The position numbers were made by a program, and so were the translations under genes. Below are positions 11,594-23,815 of a DNA stretch of 64,000 nucleotides, one piece after another. The DNA is from Silurus meridionalis (Eukaryota; Chordata; Actinopteri; Siluriformes; Siluridae), in contig NC_060909.1 in the NCBI RefSeq assembly GCF_014805685.1, positions 7,769,792 to 7,833,791 on the forward strand. Reading direction: 5' to 3'. The first letter of the stretch is position 1; every line of letters starts with the position of its first letter. The notes under the pieces are model-generated. The model did no database searches. It saw only the letters and a list, made by a program, of their open reading frames with translations, and had not been told where the DNA came from.

Positions 11594-13419
11594 TGCATCT
11601 GCAACTTTTTCACAAAGTGTACTCCGAGGTTTGATGTAAAATAAGACTGGCTGACAGTGTATGTTCACTTATTCTTTCCCCTGCATTTGGCATATGATTA
11701 ATGATTTTGTTTAAGTCTCTGTCATTTTTCTCTTTTTTATTATGTCTCAGTGCCACATTGTTGTTGTACAAAGTTTGTATGCTGGAATGCTGCGTGGAAT
11801 AATTTTATATATTGAGAACAGATATAACTAGTTGTTTTCTAACTAATGTTTTCCTGACAGATAACAGTGCTGTTTTAATCTCTACCATGCCTTATTGGCT
11901 AAAACATACTATCAGCATGTTTCAAACAGGCCAGTGAGAAGGAATTAGACAGAAGAGAATAGCAAAGTGAATTGGTTGTTAGAATAATGGGTTAAACTGA
12001 ATGCTTACAGAGCTTTTGTCCTTGACAGTGGAATAAAATAAATCTCATGTCATTGCTTTCAACAGACTGCCACCCTCAATTTCACACCTCCCTCCCTGTT
12101 AGTTTGTCTTTGTTTCACTCTGTCTCCTCTTCTGTCTGTCTGTCTGATTTAGACCTTTTCTGGAACATCCATTCCCACTGTTCGGCAGTTGTAGGTGTTA
12201 TTTCAGTGGCAGGGTGAAAAAGTCACCATCGAGCACCAGAGTGTAAGAATTCTGTTTTAATTTGATATCGCATTAAGTTTTTCTGCTAGGTGTAATGTCG
12301 CCCTCTTTGGTCGAAAAAAGCCATTGCATGCTACTTTGTTAGATTTTACTGTGCACAAATGATTCAAAATTTAGGGCTGCATCCCTGAAAGCATCCTATT
12401 TGAGACTCGTCTAATATAATTATTTGTTGTCGTCAAAGGTCTGTGTACATCTGCATGAGCAAGAGAACAAGCTCAACAAAATCTTGTCTTATCATTAACC
12501 TGTTAGTAAACTAGCATTGGAAGTTTGTGGTTTATTGTGATCTTGCTCCAAACAGCAATGGAGTCAGCCTTATCCAGGTCTTTTCCTGCCCTCCTATTCT
12601 GTATGCATGCATGCCATATATGGTATAACCTTGTCCAGTGCAAATTGCAAAGTGCACTACACATAAAACTTATTTACATTTTTTTATAATTTTTTGTGTT
12701 AAAAAATAAAAATATACTGTACATCTGAAAGAGGCAAAATGATGAGAATATTTTAGCCACCATTTTAATGGCTAAAGTGTTGTCAGTTATTTAGTCAAAA
12801 GTTTTGAGTCCTATACGAACAATCAAACGTGGAACATGAGGGATATTTTTGGCTTCGAAAAATGGTTATGAGGAAAATTGTCTTTGTGTGTCATTTGAAT
12901 TTTATATCCCTTTTTTGTGTGTGTGTGAGGGATGTGTAAGGTAAAGATTTTAGACAGAAGATATAATCTTGTTCCAGACTACAGGAGGCGCTGAGAGTGT
13001 GGGAACGTTACCATTGCTGTCTTCACGTTCTCTCTCTCACTCCCACAGTCTGCATCTCAACTTTTCACACTCACTCTCTGATTAACTGAGAAGAGTGGGA
13101 TAAGCGCCCAGACCCACTGCAGAGCGAGAGAAAGAGAGAGAAAGCAGGAACAGACTGGGGCATAGGATATTGCTGCTCATCCATACAGAATGATGTGTCA
13201 TTAGTGCTGTTCGCTGACTTTTTTACTTCCCCAGCAGCAGGAACTCCTGCCTGTTCCTTACTCTTGCTTCCTCAGCCACACCTTTCGTGTTGTGGAAAAG
13301 GCTTCTGTGTTGACGCCACAGTTCTCAAGCAGATGTTGCCTCATGGGGAAAATATCCTAACTCTAGGTTCAACCCCTAATTTTTTCAGCACAGTCACATG
13401 GAATGTGTCTCTTGATTCT
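11589..13419. other. No gene recognised
   Basis: Mostly AT-rich. The purine-rich block around 12980-13190 resembles an untranslated exon in composition, but I see no splice donor after it, so it was not called. Confidence 0.4.
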
Positions 13420-13545
13420 TTTGCTTGGAGCTGTTTAAGTCTTGTCAGCACTGAACCCAAACTAGATCAGATCATTCAGTGGGATTTAAACCCACAACCG
13501 TCAGATCAGACAGACAATGTCTTAACCACCAAGCCACCAGACATT
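13420..13545 (-). repeat. tRNA-derived SINE head (antisense)
   Basis: On the - strand the segment reads GGTGGCTTGGTGGTTAAGAC (A-box-like) and then GTTGTGGGTTTAAATCCCAC (B-box, with a T-arm-like stem). This is the RNA polymerase III head of a fish SINE. The anticodon arm is too diverged for a functional tRNA gene, and the downstream sequence is not delimited. Confidence 0.6.
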
Positions 13546-13991
13546 TTTCAAATTCAGCATTGAAAAGATTTATATTTTAATATCACAGAATGCTTTATTA
13601 CACATCATGTTCATTTAAAGTGCATACTTTGCGACACAGCTGCTCATATTTAATTCAGAGGGATTGATGCTTTCCCACTGTTAGTTGCTCAGCCAGCAGA
13701 AAGCCTGTCTTGCATTTCTTTTTATGAAAGAACACAGAAATCAGATGTGGGCTACAGGGGAAAATCGGACTCCTTCCATCACAACCAGTCTGCTCATTTC
13801 CTGAAAACAACAGTTTGCAGAAAATATAACTAAAACAGTATCTATGCACGATTTTACTCTTTAGAAAGAATGGTTTTCAATGAGCAAAGTTGTTACGTTC
13901 CCACCTTGGCTGGGCCTAGAGGAGTGTGGGAACAATATCAATTTAGTTGTTGCGGGTTGGTTGGACAAAGTAGTAGGACCAGCGTTTAGAG

Positions 13992-14312
13992 CAGGGGTCA
14001 CCAACCTTTTTGAAACTGATAGCTACTTCTTGGGTAGTGATTAATGTAAAGGGCTACTATTTTAGTACACACAGTTTTCAGTTTGATCTGAAATAACAAA
14101 TTTGCTCAATTTACCTTTAATTATATGTTAATATTAATAATTAATGATATTCATCTATGTGAAGACACTGATCATGTTAACGATTTCTCATAATAATTAT
14201 CAACAATAATTAAAAAAGTAGGAAACATCTATTTTTAGAAAAGGCCCGCGGGCTACTCATGTGGTCCTTGCAGGCTACCTGGTGCCCACAGGCACCACGT
14301 TGGTGACCCCTG
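13992..14312. mobile_element. Non-autonomous hAT element with perfect 8-bp target duplication
   Basis: The element begins CAGGGGTCACCAACC and ends so that its reverse complement begins CAGGGGTCACCAACG: 14 identical terminal bases. It is flanked on both sides by GTTTAGAG (13984-13991 and 14313-14320), a perfect 8-bp target duplication, the hallmark of hAT transposition. The 321-bp AT-rich interior has no transposase. Perfect flanks suggest a fairly recent or well-preserved insertion. Confidence 0.92.
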
Positions 14313-14320
14313 GTTTAGAG

Positions 14321-15649
14321 TAGTTATTGCTTTAATGGTCAAGTGCAGTAAGGTAACAAACAGATTTTCAAAAATATATAAGATTCAAAAAGACTAGACT
14401 CACACCGGCAAAAGAACATGGACAGTGCCAAAAACAAGAACATAAGAAAAAGGTCTACTCTAAGCTGTATTTTGAAAGCTAACTAACAAACAGCAACAGA
14501 TTAGCTAACTACACTAGGCTATGCTATCAGAAAAATACAATGGGTGGCACCTGCCCGCTACCGAGGGTAAACAATGGTAAAACCTACATGGTGGAATGTA
14601 GGTGCGTGCACATTCTTACCTTTTCTCAAACCAGGGTAGCTAGTATACCAACGACAACTATCAAACAGGACAACTAACAAACTCCAACCCACCCCCCTCA
14701 GGTGGCTGCTCTTGAACTGTGAGCTCCGCCTCCTCTGGTCAGGCTCTTGCTCTTCATTAGTCTATTTTTCCAGGCCTCCATTACAATTACCAGGTGACTT
14801 CACCTATATATAAACAAACAGGGTTCTGGATTTCTGGATTTAATTACTGGGTGTTACTATAAATGAACAGCGAGCAGACAGGGGTCGAACAATAAAAGAC
14901 TGAAAGAAGGGATTCCACGTGACTGAATGCATTCAACGCTCAGTCGAAGGTGATTTCTTAGATCAACTTTTAGATCTCTCTGCTTCCTTTATCTTGTCTC
15001 TCGCCAAATCTCTTTACTCTTTTTATTCTCTGCTGCACTGCTGTATCTGATGCATGTATCTGACATGTGCAGTGTTCCATAACAAGTTCACAGTCATATG
15101 TTTGCCTCGCAGTATAATCAGCAGTGTGGTTTGAGTTTCCCTTTGCGTGACTCAGGCTTTCATTTTACCGTCAGCATTTACTCAGATCATACTGATGGAA
15201 ACAAAAGAGATGCAAAGTGTTAACAGTATTCCTGGCTCTGTTTTGATTTGTTTTGCCATTTGTCAGTTTATATTTGAATACATTATGTTCGATTGGACTT
15301 CAGCTTTTCTTTTCAGAGCCAAGCTAAACAACGAAAGCAAAGTGTTTGCAAATGGTACAATTTATTACCACTGAAGGGCTTTTATTCAGATGCTGACATG
15401 ACCTCGTTCGACACACTTTGGGTGAGTGTAAGCACAAACTTTTGCTAGAAATTCCCAGATGACTCTGTAGACTAACTTCAATGAAATGGTTATTTGAATA
15501 TTAAAATGTATTACATGGAACAGGGTGGTTTTCTGTAAAGAAAATCTTTAATAAAAATACTATATATTTTTTCAGAATTTAACAAATTTGGATTATAATA
15601 ACCTTTTTTTTTTTTTTTAGCAGACTTTGTTTTCGGTTATAGCACCACA
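14321..15649. other. No gene recognised
   Basis: The stretch 14330-14870 has the look of an older repeat into which the hAT element inserted, together with 13890-13990, but I could not define its ends. The rest is unremarkable AT-rich DNA. Confidence 0.35.
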
Positions 15650-15995
15650 AAGAAATAGTCTTTTGAAACAATGGTGATCCGTGATTACTCGTTTTTGAGC
15701 AATCGTTATTAATTATTGGTTGTTATACAACAATAGTGATCATTAATTGGTCATTAGGATAAATGGAGATTAGTCTTTGTGAACATTGGTGATCAGTGAT
15801 TGGTTGTCTTAAATATTTGGTGATAGTGATTGTTCCTTGTGAACATTGTTAAACAGTGATTGGTTGTCTTGAATATTTGATTATAGTGATTGGTCCTTGT
15901 GAACATTGGTGATCACTGTTTGTGGTGAATCAATGGTAATCAGTGAGTAGTGTTTGGAAACAGTGGTGATCCATGATTAGCTGTTGGGAAAATTG
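15650..15995 (+). repeat. Degenerate minisatellite, 60-bp unit built from ~30-bp subunits
   Basis: Units starting at 15781 and 15841 are each exactly 60 bases, begin GAACATT and end CCTTGT, and differ at only about eight positions. A third diverged unit starts at 15901. Each 60-mer is itself two related ~30-mers built around GGTGAT.AGTGATTG. Weaker copies extend left to about 15650 and right to about 15995. Confidence 0.8.
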
Positions 15996-17359
15996 TTTCA
16001 CACAAGCACAATTCAGTTAGGGTTTACACACCGGTGGTGAGTCAGGTGAACCTGCCTGCTCAACTTGTATAACCAGCACTGTGATCTGAGCTAGAGAGCT
16101 GTATTCCTTTTTTTTTTTTTTTTTTTTTTGTATATATAAATAAAGTAAAGTGTAAAATCTTGCAAAAAAGTCACTAGCAACATTAACAAGACCTAATTGG
16201 GCAGCTCCAAATAAAACTGTGCATTATGTTTAAAGTACAAAAACTACAACATCTTCGCAAACATAAAATGTAATACTGTATTTCCAGGCACTCAGTTTAG
16301 AATGATTAGCAGTGCTGTGTAGTCTGAGAGCAAAGCCGAGGCTGTAACAACGCCCTTGCCATACAGCATTTCTCCCCAAGCCTTAATACACACTGTGTTC
16401 TCATAATCTTCCCACAGATGCAACTCAGCTGATACCCTGTGTGAGTCTGGCTCTATTTATATCTCCAGCTCATCTTTCCTAAACATGACCTCTGACAGGA
16501 GTTCACAGTTTTTCACCTTATCAGCAATCACAGATCTATTGTTGTGTCAGATTTGGCATCCATTTTGAGTGGTTTCTGTGGGGTTTTATTTAGATCTTAA
16601 AATGCATTTATGCTTAAAATAAAGGTCAGGTTTCCATTACAATCCTATTACAATCCCAATCCTGAACACACTCATGTCAGCTGGTGATTAAGCTTTTTTG
16701 AAATAAAAAGTAAAGTTCTTTGTAGAGTTTAAGAATCACTTCTCAAATATCTGTCAGATTGGAAATGGAGCTTAATAATTGTGTTTCCTTTTTTTTTTTT
16801 TTTTACCCCCATCTGTCCTGTATGTGTATGTAGAAATAAAATCCTCATGCAGTGTGCTTGTGTTAGGAGCATTAACTGCACAATGTATTCTGCTATGCTG
16901 CGTGCTGTGACACATCTCTCGGGTTTAAGTTCAGTAGCCGCCTGTTTCCAAACAGTGTGCTCTTGTGATCAAATGAAGCTGATCCAAACAATGAAATAAA
17001 CAAGAAATAAATCTCTTTTATACAGATAGGCTATTGTTTTGCTGAAGTGCGTATCTATTATTATTATTATTAATTTTACTACTAGTATTTCAGAAAGCAT
17101 TCCAACATTCCAATGTTACTTATTGTGTATGATACAGGTTGCCGTTACCTTCATTTTTAATTTTTTTATTTGTTGTACTTGCTATGATATTTCTTTCAAA
17201 GTTTAAAAATCAAAGATATGTTAATCTCGCAACGGTTTATTAAATTTACATTTAGGGAACGTTCATGATATTGTTATTAACGTCTCTACAAAGGAAACTT
17301 TTTTGCTAACATTTTATTGTGTGCCACAGCATATTTGATTGCTAAAGTCCAAAAATAAA
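15996..17359. other. No gene recognised
   Basis: Contains poly-T runs (16107-16130 and 16790-16804). No coding or transposon signature was seen. Confidence 0.45.
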
Positions 17360-17364
17360 TACAA

Positions 17365-17940
17365 TATATTGCAAAAAGTATTCACTCATCCATCCAAATC
17401 TTGGAATTCAGGTGTTCCAATCACTTCCATGGTTACAGGTATATAAGATCAAGCACCTGGGTATGCAGACTGCTTTTACAAACATTTGTGAAAGAATGGG
17501 TCGCTAACAGGAGCTCAGTGTAAAGTTTGGTGGAGAGGGGATTATGATGTGGGGTTGTTTTTCAGGGGTTGGGCTCAACCCCCTTAGTTCCAGTGAAAGG
17601 ACTTTTAATGCTTTAGCATACTAAGACATTTCCTACAATTTCATGCTCCCAACTTTGTGGGAACAGTTTGGTGATGCCTTATAACTGTTCCAACATGACT
17701 GCACACCAGTACACAAAGAAAGATCCATAAAGACATGGATGAGTAAGTTTGGTGTGGAAGAACTTGACTCTCCAGCACAGAGTCCTGGAAAAAGACGGAA
17801 CACCGTTATTCCTGAATATTCACTTTAAAACAATGATTTTAGATGGTCAAAATGATCAACACGTAAAACAAATCCTGCTTTCAGTAAGAGGGACAAATGA
17901 TCCTGAACAAATGTTAATAAAAAAGGAATGAGTGTATGAG
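17365..17940 (+). pseudogene. Tc1-like transposon, internally deleted
   Basis: The left end ATATTGCAAAAAGTATTCAC resembles the terminal repeat of this fish Tc1-like family. The next 150 bases match its 5' end through GTGAAAGAATGGGTCGCTAA. An abrupt jump near 17516 leads into transposase code: VKFGGEG-like, then GCFSGVG-like, LPTLWEQFG-like, and an H-x-C-x-P-V-H-like segment degraded at the catalytic region. About the first half of the transposase gene is deleted, and stops make the rest dead. Confidence 0.8.
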
Positions 17941-18238
17941 TGAAACATAGCTTACAATTTTTTTATGCATAATTTTCTAGGATTGATTTTCACCCATAAG
18001 TTAATGAAATGGACAGAAATGCTGACTAGTTATTTTACTGATTATGTAACTGGTTCACTTTCGAAACATTAGGAAACCTGAATGATATAAAGGTTTAATA
18101 TTATTAGTTTTAGTTAAGTTTGTTTGGGATTTCATTGGTAATCTTAATCAGTAACTTAAACAGCATACTACGAACCAAATATTCACTAGGAAAGTAGCCG
18201 CAGTGTTGTGCTACAGTAGCGTAAAGATGTAATAATTA

Positions 18239-18411
18239 CAGGTAGTCGTCGACTTACGACCACGATTGGGACCGACACGATTTGGTCTTAAGTAGAGTAG
18301 GCTATATGTACAGTACTGTGAAATTATCCCGGAAGCTGGTATGCACTGTCGTACGCCGTGGCTAGCGGTTGTGGTCGTAAGTTGCATAGGTCGTAAGTTG
18401 ACGACTATCTG
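18239..18411. mobile_element. Pogo/Tc1-type miniature element with TA target duplication
   Basis: The left terminus CAGGTAGTCGTCGACTTACG pairs with the right terminus, whose reverse complement is CAGATAGTCGTCAACTTACG: 18 of 20 bases identical, continuing into ACC. TA dinucleotides flank both ends (18237-18238, 18412-18413), as expected for the Tc1/mariner/pogo superfamily. The total length is 173 bp with no coding capacity. The interior repeats the GGTCGTAAGTTG phrase twice at the right end. Confidence 0.88.
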
Positions 18412-19109
18412 TATAGCGTTCATATTGTTAACTAAAATAATGAATTAATATGTGTAAATATGATTATCTCGGTTGTACAAAAAAAAAAAGACTTCTATTT
18501 CTTTGAGGCGTTGAGGTTTGTTTTGCACATATTTGTTGATCATTTTATTCCTAATGATCCTGTTCTGCTTATAAAGGATTTTTTAATGTAAAAATGCAAC
18601 TTTTATTTATGAGTGAGGTCTTTTGCTGCTGAAAAATAATTGTGCCATTTTCATTATGTGTATTTTGGTATGCCACGTAGCTGTTCAACAACTCTGACCA
18701 AAACTGGCATTCACAGAGTGGAGGAAATCAGGCTTATTTTTTTAACCCGCACATTTAAACATTCTTCTTATCCAAAGTGATCTCTGCAGAAAGATTAGGC
18801 GAGATTAAAAAGGAACAAAAACAATTGTTTTGTTCTTTTAAGGTGTCTGTATTGTGTTTAAGGTTTCCTAAAATAAAGGGAAATAAAATAATGTAGGACA
18901 GTAAACACTGGCCATAACCAGGGTTTGTTGTTGTTGTCAGACATTTGATGGGTTTTAACGTCGCCAGATGTTTATGAAATATTTTCTAACATACTGGAAT
19001 GCTAAACAAGTCACAGTGGGACTGTGTTCACTTCCCGTTTTTTTTGCCCCATCAAATTTATATTTGTATGTTTGCTTCTGCTTCAGTAAGCACGAAACAT
19101 GAAACAGGA

Positions 19110-19230
19110 ACACCCACTGTACCACTGAACCTGGAGGAAACCCATGCATACACAGGGAGAGCATGAGAAAATCCACACTTGCAGTAGCTCAAACTTAGAA
19201 TTTAACCCTGAGCTGTAAGGTGTCCACATG
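19110..19230 (+). repeat. L2-like retroelement 3' fragment
   Basis: The phrases CTGGAGGAAACCCATGCA, GGGAGAGCATGAGAAAATCC and AATTTAACCCTGAGCTGTAAGG follow the order of a very common vertebrate L2-type 3' repeat (GGAGGAAACCCACGCAGACA and onward). It is heavily diverged. Confidence 0.6.
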
Positions 19231-19279
19231 TTCAGTGTAACTGTGTGAGGTTATAGGAATTGTCATTTCCTTTGTTTTC

Positions 19280-19455
19280 ATTAATGGCATTTGGCAGACA
19301 TCTTTTTACGTACAGTTATCTAAGTTATACAGCTGAGCAATTTAGTGTTAAGGGCCTTGCTCAAGGGCCCAGCAGTGGCAGTTTGGTGGTGCATGGATTT
19401 GAACCCATCCGATCCGATCTTATCCAATGAGGTGCCACATCTCTCAACAGTTCCT
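19280..19455 (-). repeat. tRNA-derived SINE (antisense)
   Basis: Read on the - strand it has the B-box-like GGGTTCAAATCCATG region, then GCCACTGCTGGGCCCTTGAG, AAGGCCCTTAACAC and the tail ending TCTGCCAAATGCC. The copy at 60100-60310 is the same family in the opposite orientation and is more complete at its head. Confidence 0.75.
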
Positions 19456-21242
19456 TACTGGGTTCTTTACTGGAATCTTTTTCTGTGGTTCTATAAGAGC
19501 AACCCCAGACCCATTTCCTACCAGGAATTCTTGAAGGAATCCGCTGGAGATTGAGAAGAAAAACCTGTTCAGTTTCTAGATTTATTTAATTTTTTAATTT
19601 TTCTGATGTGTAAATTTTCTGTTTTCCTGAAATCATAAAATATCATGAAATATTTTCACAATACTGTTTAATTCTAGTATTTAAATAATGAGTAATTGTC
19701 ATTTATAACCCAGTAGCTCTCTCCTCATGAGACCGTAGAATTCGACCCAGACAGTGTTTTTAATCAATGTTTTGTGTAGGTATCAGGGTGGGTTGACAGA
19801 CATCATTAGTGATTGGTTGAGCAAAATGTCATTAATGTGGGCTGCTTTGACTATCTACCCTACAGCATTAACGATATTATCAGTAGGGATTCCGCCAGTA
19901 CAATAGGATCTGTGAGCTTCCGTCTACCCATGGGGCTTTATTTAAAGATGGTGGAAATATCAAATATGTGCCGGTTTCTATGATAGGGGACGAGCTAGAA
20001 TTTAAGTATTCACTACAGCTTCTAAAAGCATTGTAACGGAGACGTTTGTTTTGCTTTGAAAGATTGGATTAGTAATCCCACAGGATCCTTCCCATCCACT
20101 GTTTGACTTTCTTCCCTTGGGATTTGAAACTAACCCTGTGACTGATGTGGTAATAAGTTGATTTGACAACATGCAGTTTTGCCAAATGAAACACAGGATT
20201 TTGCCATGTGAAAAACAACAGCCTACAGTACACATCGACAGTCTCACATTAAGCATTGTCTTACAAATAAAATATTAATTTGCTTAATAATCTGTGCGGA
20301 CCTTCATGGCATAATAGCTATATTATATAGCACCTGTATGACTTTACCAGTGGTAAATTTGTTTTCTAAAATATATCCTGTCACTTTTTGTACATGTTTA
20401 AGCATGTGGCCAGTTTTCCCGCTTTGTCCTTCAGCCTGTAGTTGTAAATATAAAAGTCTCGTCCTGTGTTTTGATCTGAATGTCAGGAATTTCTCCAGAT
20501 ATGAGCCGCTGTCCGCCACACATCCCACGGAATCTCCATCATTGTGTGTCAGAAAGGAATTTGTGTAGGTATAAAAGAGAGACACTGAATCATCATCATC
20601 ATCACGTGCTTGGAAAAGAAAACAAGCCCCTTAACTCATAATTCCCCATTCATATCGGTGCGGGTCTATATTGTGTGTGTGAGAACGTATTTTACGGCTT
20701 ACATTATTTGTCCAGATAATTTATACCATCACCATTGCCATGTTTAATTTTAAATAATGTAGTAGGGAAAGTCTCTCTCACTGTTTTTTATTTTACATTA
20801 CCTTGTTAGCTCGGAGCTATACATGTTAGTGTCTAAATGAATTACAGATAACATACACATGCTGGTTTAAATGCAGCCTCAGGTAGCTACAGACATCTGC
20901 GTGCATCAGACACAGGCATGAATAATTGTAATTATTACAGGAACATATGGCACTGTTTACACTACTGCATGTCTCGTTAAACCACTCTCTCTTTATGGCT
21001 GAACTGAGGTCGATTGTTTCGAACCTTCACATATTACATTATCAGACAGGCCTGTCTTGCTTTTGATTAGCTGTGTCCCCTCATGACCCTTTTAAGCAGC
21101 TTGTTTGGCAAGATTTAATTTTGTTTTGAGCTGTGGCTAGACATTCACCTCCAGCACCAGAATTGAATGCTCGATATTCATTTTTTATTTTATTTTTTGC
21201 ATACCACTTTTAACAAGAGACATAAACCTTTTTAGCTTGTTT

Positions 21243-21245
<3 letters not shown>
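19456..21245. other. No gene recognised
   Basis: AT-rich. The stretch about 20340-20580 lacks transposon features and has balanced composition, so it could be a conserved non-coding element, but comparison would be needed to tell. Confidence 0.4.

Positions 21246-21313
<68 letters not shown>
21246..21313 (+). repeat. (GT)n microsatellite
   Basis: About 34 uninterrupted dinucleotide units. Confidence 0.97.
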
Positions 21314-21314
<1 letters not shown>

Positions 21315-21499
21315 TTACAATTTCGATTGATAAAAGGCTGTCTTGGTTAACAAAAATCTAGAAGTAGAAGCTAAAATAAAATTATGTTCTTGAGAACAGA
21401 AATAAACCAAACCTGCTGTAGTTTAAATTAAGGTACCATCAACCATATTTTACAGTGTTTACTGTCCACTATAACTACCATAAACTGTGACAAGCTAAA

Positions 21500-22340
21500 A
21501 GTAAAAGTACAAAAGTGTTCGCCTTTAAATTCCTTTAAATCCGAAGTGCTATGTTTTATTATGGCTGAAATGTTCCTATTATCATTTTTGTCACAAGTCT
21601 CTTAATCAACTCAGTTTATGTGAAAAGACTCATCATTTATTTCTCTCAAAATGTTCTGCTGATGCTGTACTGTATGATCGTGCTAAGTAGATACCACCAA
21701 GAGGCACACAAACCAAGTTCAAAACAGAGCGCACCCTCTAACCTGGTTGGTGGCTTGAAGTTCTCATCCACTCATTAATAAAAAGGGATGACCGATTTCG
21801 CAAAATGTAGTTGAGTTCAAAGTAAGAGATTTGACTTTGAGATGTAGTTTAAGTAACAGTCTCCCCAAAAGGAAATACTTAAAAGTACAGATACGCAGAA
21901 AAACTAGTCTTCTTCTTCTTCTTTCGGGTGCTCCAATTAGGGGTAGCCACAGCAGATCATTCGTCTCCATACCCCGTGTCCTTTACATCTGCCTCTTTCA
22001 AACCAACTACCTGCATGTCTTCCATAAACACATCCATAAACCTCCTTTTTGGCCTTCCTCTTTTCCTTCTTCCTGGTGGGTCCATCTTCAGCATTCTCTT
22101 ACCAATATAAGCCATGTCCCTCCTCTGCAAATGTCCAAACCATCGCAATCGGGCTCTCTCTTACTTTGTTCCCAAAAATGTCCTTCATGTGCTGTCCCTC
22201 TAATAAACTTGTTACTAATTCTGTTAATCCTCCTCACTCTTACTGAAAATCTCATCATCATCATCTTCACCTCCTGTATTTTTGGTAAAAAGGTGGTAAA
22301 CTACAGTGCAGTAACAAATTACATTCAGTGCGCTACTTTT
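21500..22340. mobile_element. hAT-like element copy interrupted by an RTE insertion
   Basis: The sequence AAAGTACAAAAGTGTTCGCC, then ATTATGGCTGAAATGTTCCT, ATCATTTTTGTCACAAGTCT, and near the right end AAAGTACAGATACGCAGAAA and GTAACAAATTACATTCA, runs collinear with the element at 38176-38865. The left terminus is eroded. Between 21905 and about 22285 the collinearity is broken by an antisense RTE-type fragment, flanked by AAACTA on both sides. The underlying element is therefore older than the RTE insertion. Confidence 0.75.
21905..22285 (-). pseudogene. RTE-type reverse-transcriptase C-terminal relic
   Basis: On the - strand, after a region resembling VRRINRISNKFIRGT, the frame reads RWFGHLQRRDMAYIGKRML, then PGRRKRGRPKRRFMDVFMED and MQVVGLKEAD. 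This is the characteristic C-terminal tail of RTE-type (BovB-related) non-LTR retrotransposon proteins, where the intact version ends W(R)xxIRCGDP. The remnant here runs into GCTGTGGCTACCCCTAATTG and an AAG-rich tail. A frameshift separates the two halves. It is a 5'-truncated, dead copy. Confidence 0.88.
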
Positions 22341-23289
22341 CACAACTGGCTTCATGGGATTGACCAAAGAAAAACTATTTGTAATATTTTCAGATTGATC
22401 AATTTATCAAATGGACTTAATATCTGTGAAAATTTCACTTCCCCTTCACCTCCAGTATTTTCTGACACTCAATAATACCATTAGACAACACTTGTTTGTT
22501 ACAATCTTGCTAAAAAAAAAAACCTTGTCTCAGAAAGACTTTGATATGAATTCTATGCATCTTGCTCACTGTTGAAATGTTTATTTTAGAGCCTGTGCTG
22601 AGCAGAAGCGCTGTCCTCATCCTGAATACTATAGATTGCGCTTTGGGGTCCCCCTCTTCGACCCATGCAATCATAGTTAAATGCAGCAATATGCCTCAGT
22701 GTGTTTTGCGTTTCATAGAACAGCATCTGAGAAAGAGAGACAGAAAGGAGGAGGAGGAGGAAAGTTTGTCACAGTGCCTCAAGCTTTAGAAATAAGTGCG
22801 TCTTTGTGCTCCCTATCTTACAGGTCACATGTCTAAGCCCAGCCACAGTCAGGGCCTGAAGCTTGGACGTATTACTGCACTGTTTATAAACAGACATGCA
22901 CACAGATTCTGATCTCTGTCTGAGTATTTGCTCCATTCTTATCATCCTCTGCCTCTTTGTCTTCTGCTAAGAAAATAAGTCTCGGTCTGGAATCTCTTTT
23001 CGCCTGTTACATTGTGCTCTTTAGATAGAAATCTAACCTCTTTACTTACATTATGTGACAGTTAGGAAAGACACTTTGCCACACCATTCTGTTTCTAAAA
23101 CCATTCTGACAAAACAGCCACCTGCTGCTAGTGTGGTGTGATTCTCTGATGAAATGGGAGACTGTTTTTTTACTCGAGGTCATGATTCTCTCACAAAATA
23201 CTATGTATATTCATTAATTTGAATGTACAGTATCAGTATCTGCTATTTAGAAAAATCTTAATAATGTTATTGAGAACAAGCTCATAGGC
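22341..23289. other. No gene recognised
   Basis: No coding or repeat signature beyond short A runs. Confidence 0.45.
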
Positions 23290-23815
23290 TCATACACTAT
23301 ATAAACAAGTCATTTTAACACCTGACTTTTACTGCAGTATGTGGTTCTTCTCCAAAATGTTACCACAAAACTGGAGGCACACATTTTGTAGATATCTTTG
23401 AATGCTGTAGCATTCATATTTTCCCTCTTTCTTGAACTAGGAGACCCTGCTCCAGCATGACAATGCCCCTTTGCACAAAGCCAGCTCCATGGAGATATAG
23501 TTTACATGGGTTGAAGTGGAAGATCTTGAGTGGCCTGCTATAGAGCTCTAAACTTAATCTTGGTAAACACCTTTGGGATGAATTGGAAAGCTGACTGCAC
23601 CCCAGACTTTCTCACCTCACCTACATCAGAAGCCAACTTTTCTAATGCCCTTGTGACTGAATGCAAACGAATCTCCATAAGCACACTTAAAAATCCAGTG
23701 GAACATCTTAGAAGAGTGGAGGTTAATTATAACAGCAAATGAGGACTAAATGTAGAGTGGTATGTTTAAAATGTTTATACAAATCTTATGGTTGAACTAT
23801 TGTTTATATAGTATA
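23290..23815 (+). pseudogene. Tc1-like non-autonomous element with transposase C-terminus
   Basis: The element starts near TACACTATATAAACAAGTCA and ends near TTTATATAGTATAA, terminal-repeat-like at both sides. The interior reads LQHDNAPLHKASSM on the + strand, then a VEVEDLEWPA segment, an EHLWDELE-derived CACCTTTGGGATGAATTGGA, and CTTAGAAGAGTGGAGGTTAA. Stops abound. It lacks the N-terminal half of the transposase, so it is an internally deleted, dead copy of the family also seen at 3.1, 4.4 and 44 kb. Confidence 0.8.

Noticed and set aside
12970..13195. Purine-rich block looking like an untranslated exon
   Set aside because: No splice donor follows and no acceptor-donor pair fits, so there is too little to support a feature.
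13420..13545. Antisense tRNA-like sequence considered as a tRNA gene
   Set aside because: The anticodon and acceptor arms do not form and the context matches a SINE head rather than a functional tRNA.
21246..21313. Microsatellite considered as a CRISPR-like or tandem array
   Set aside because: Simple dinucleotide repeat in a eukaryotic genome, with no spacer structure.
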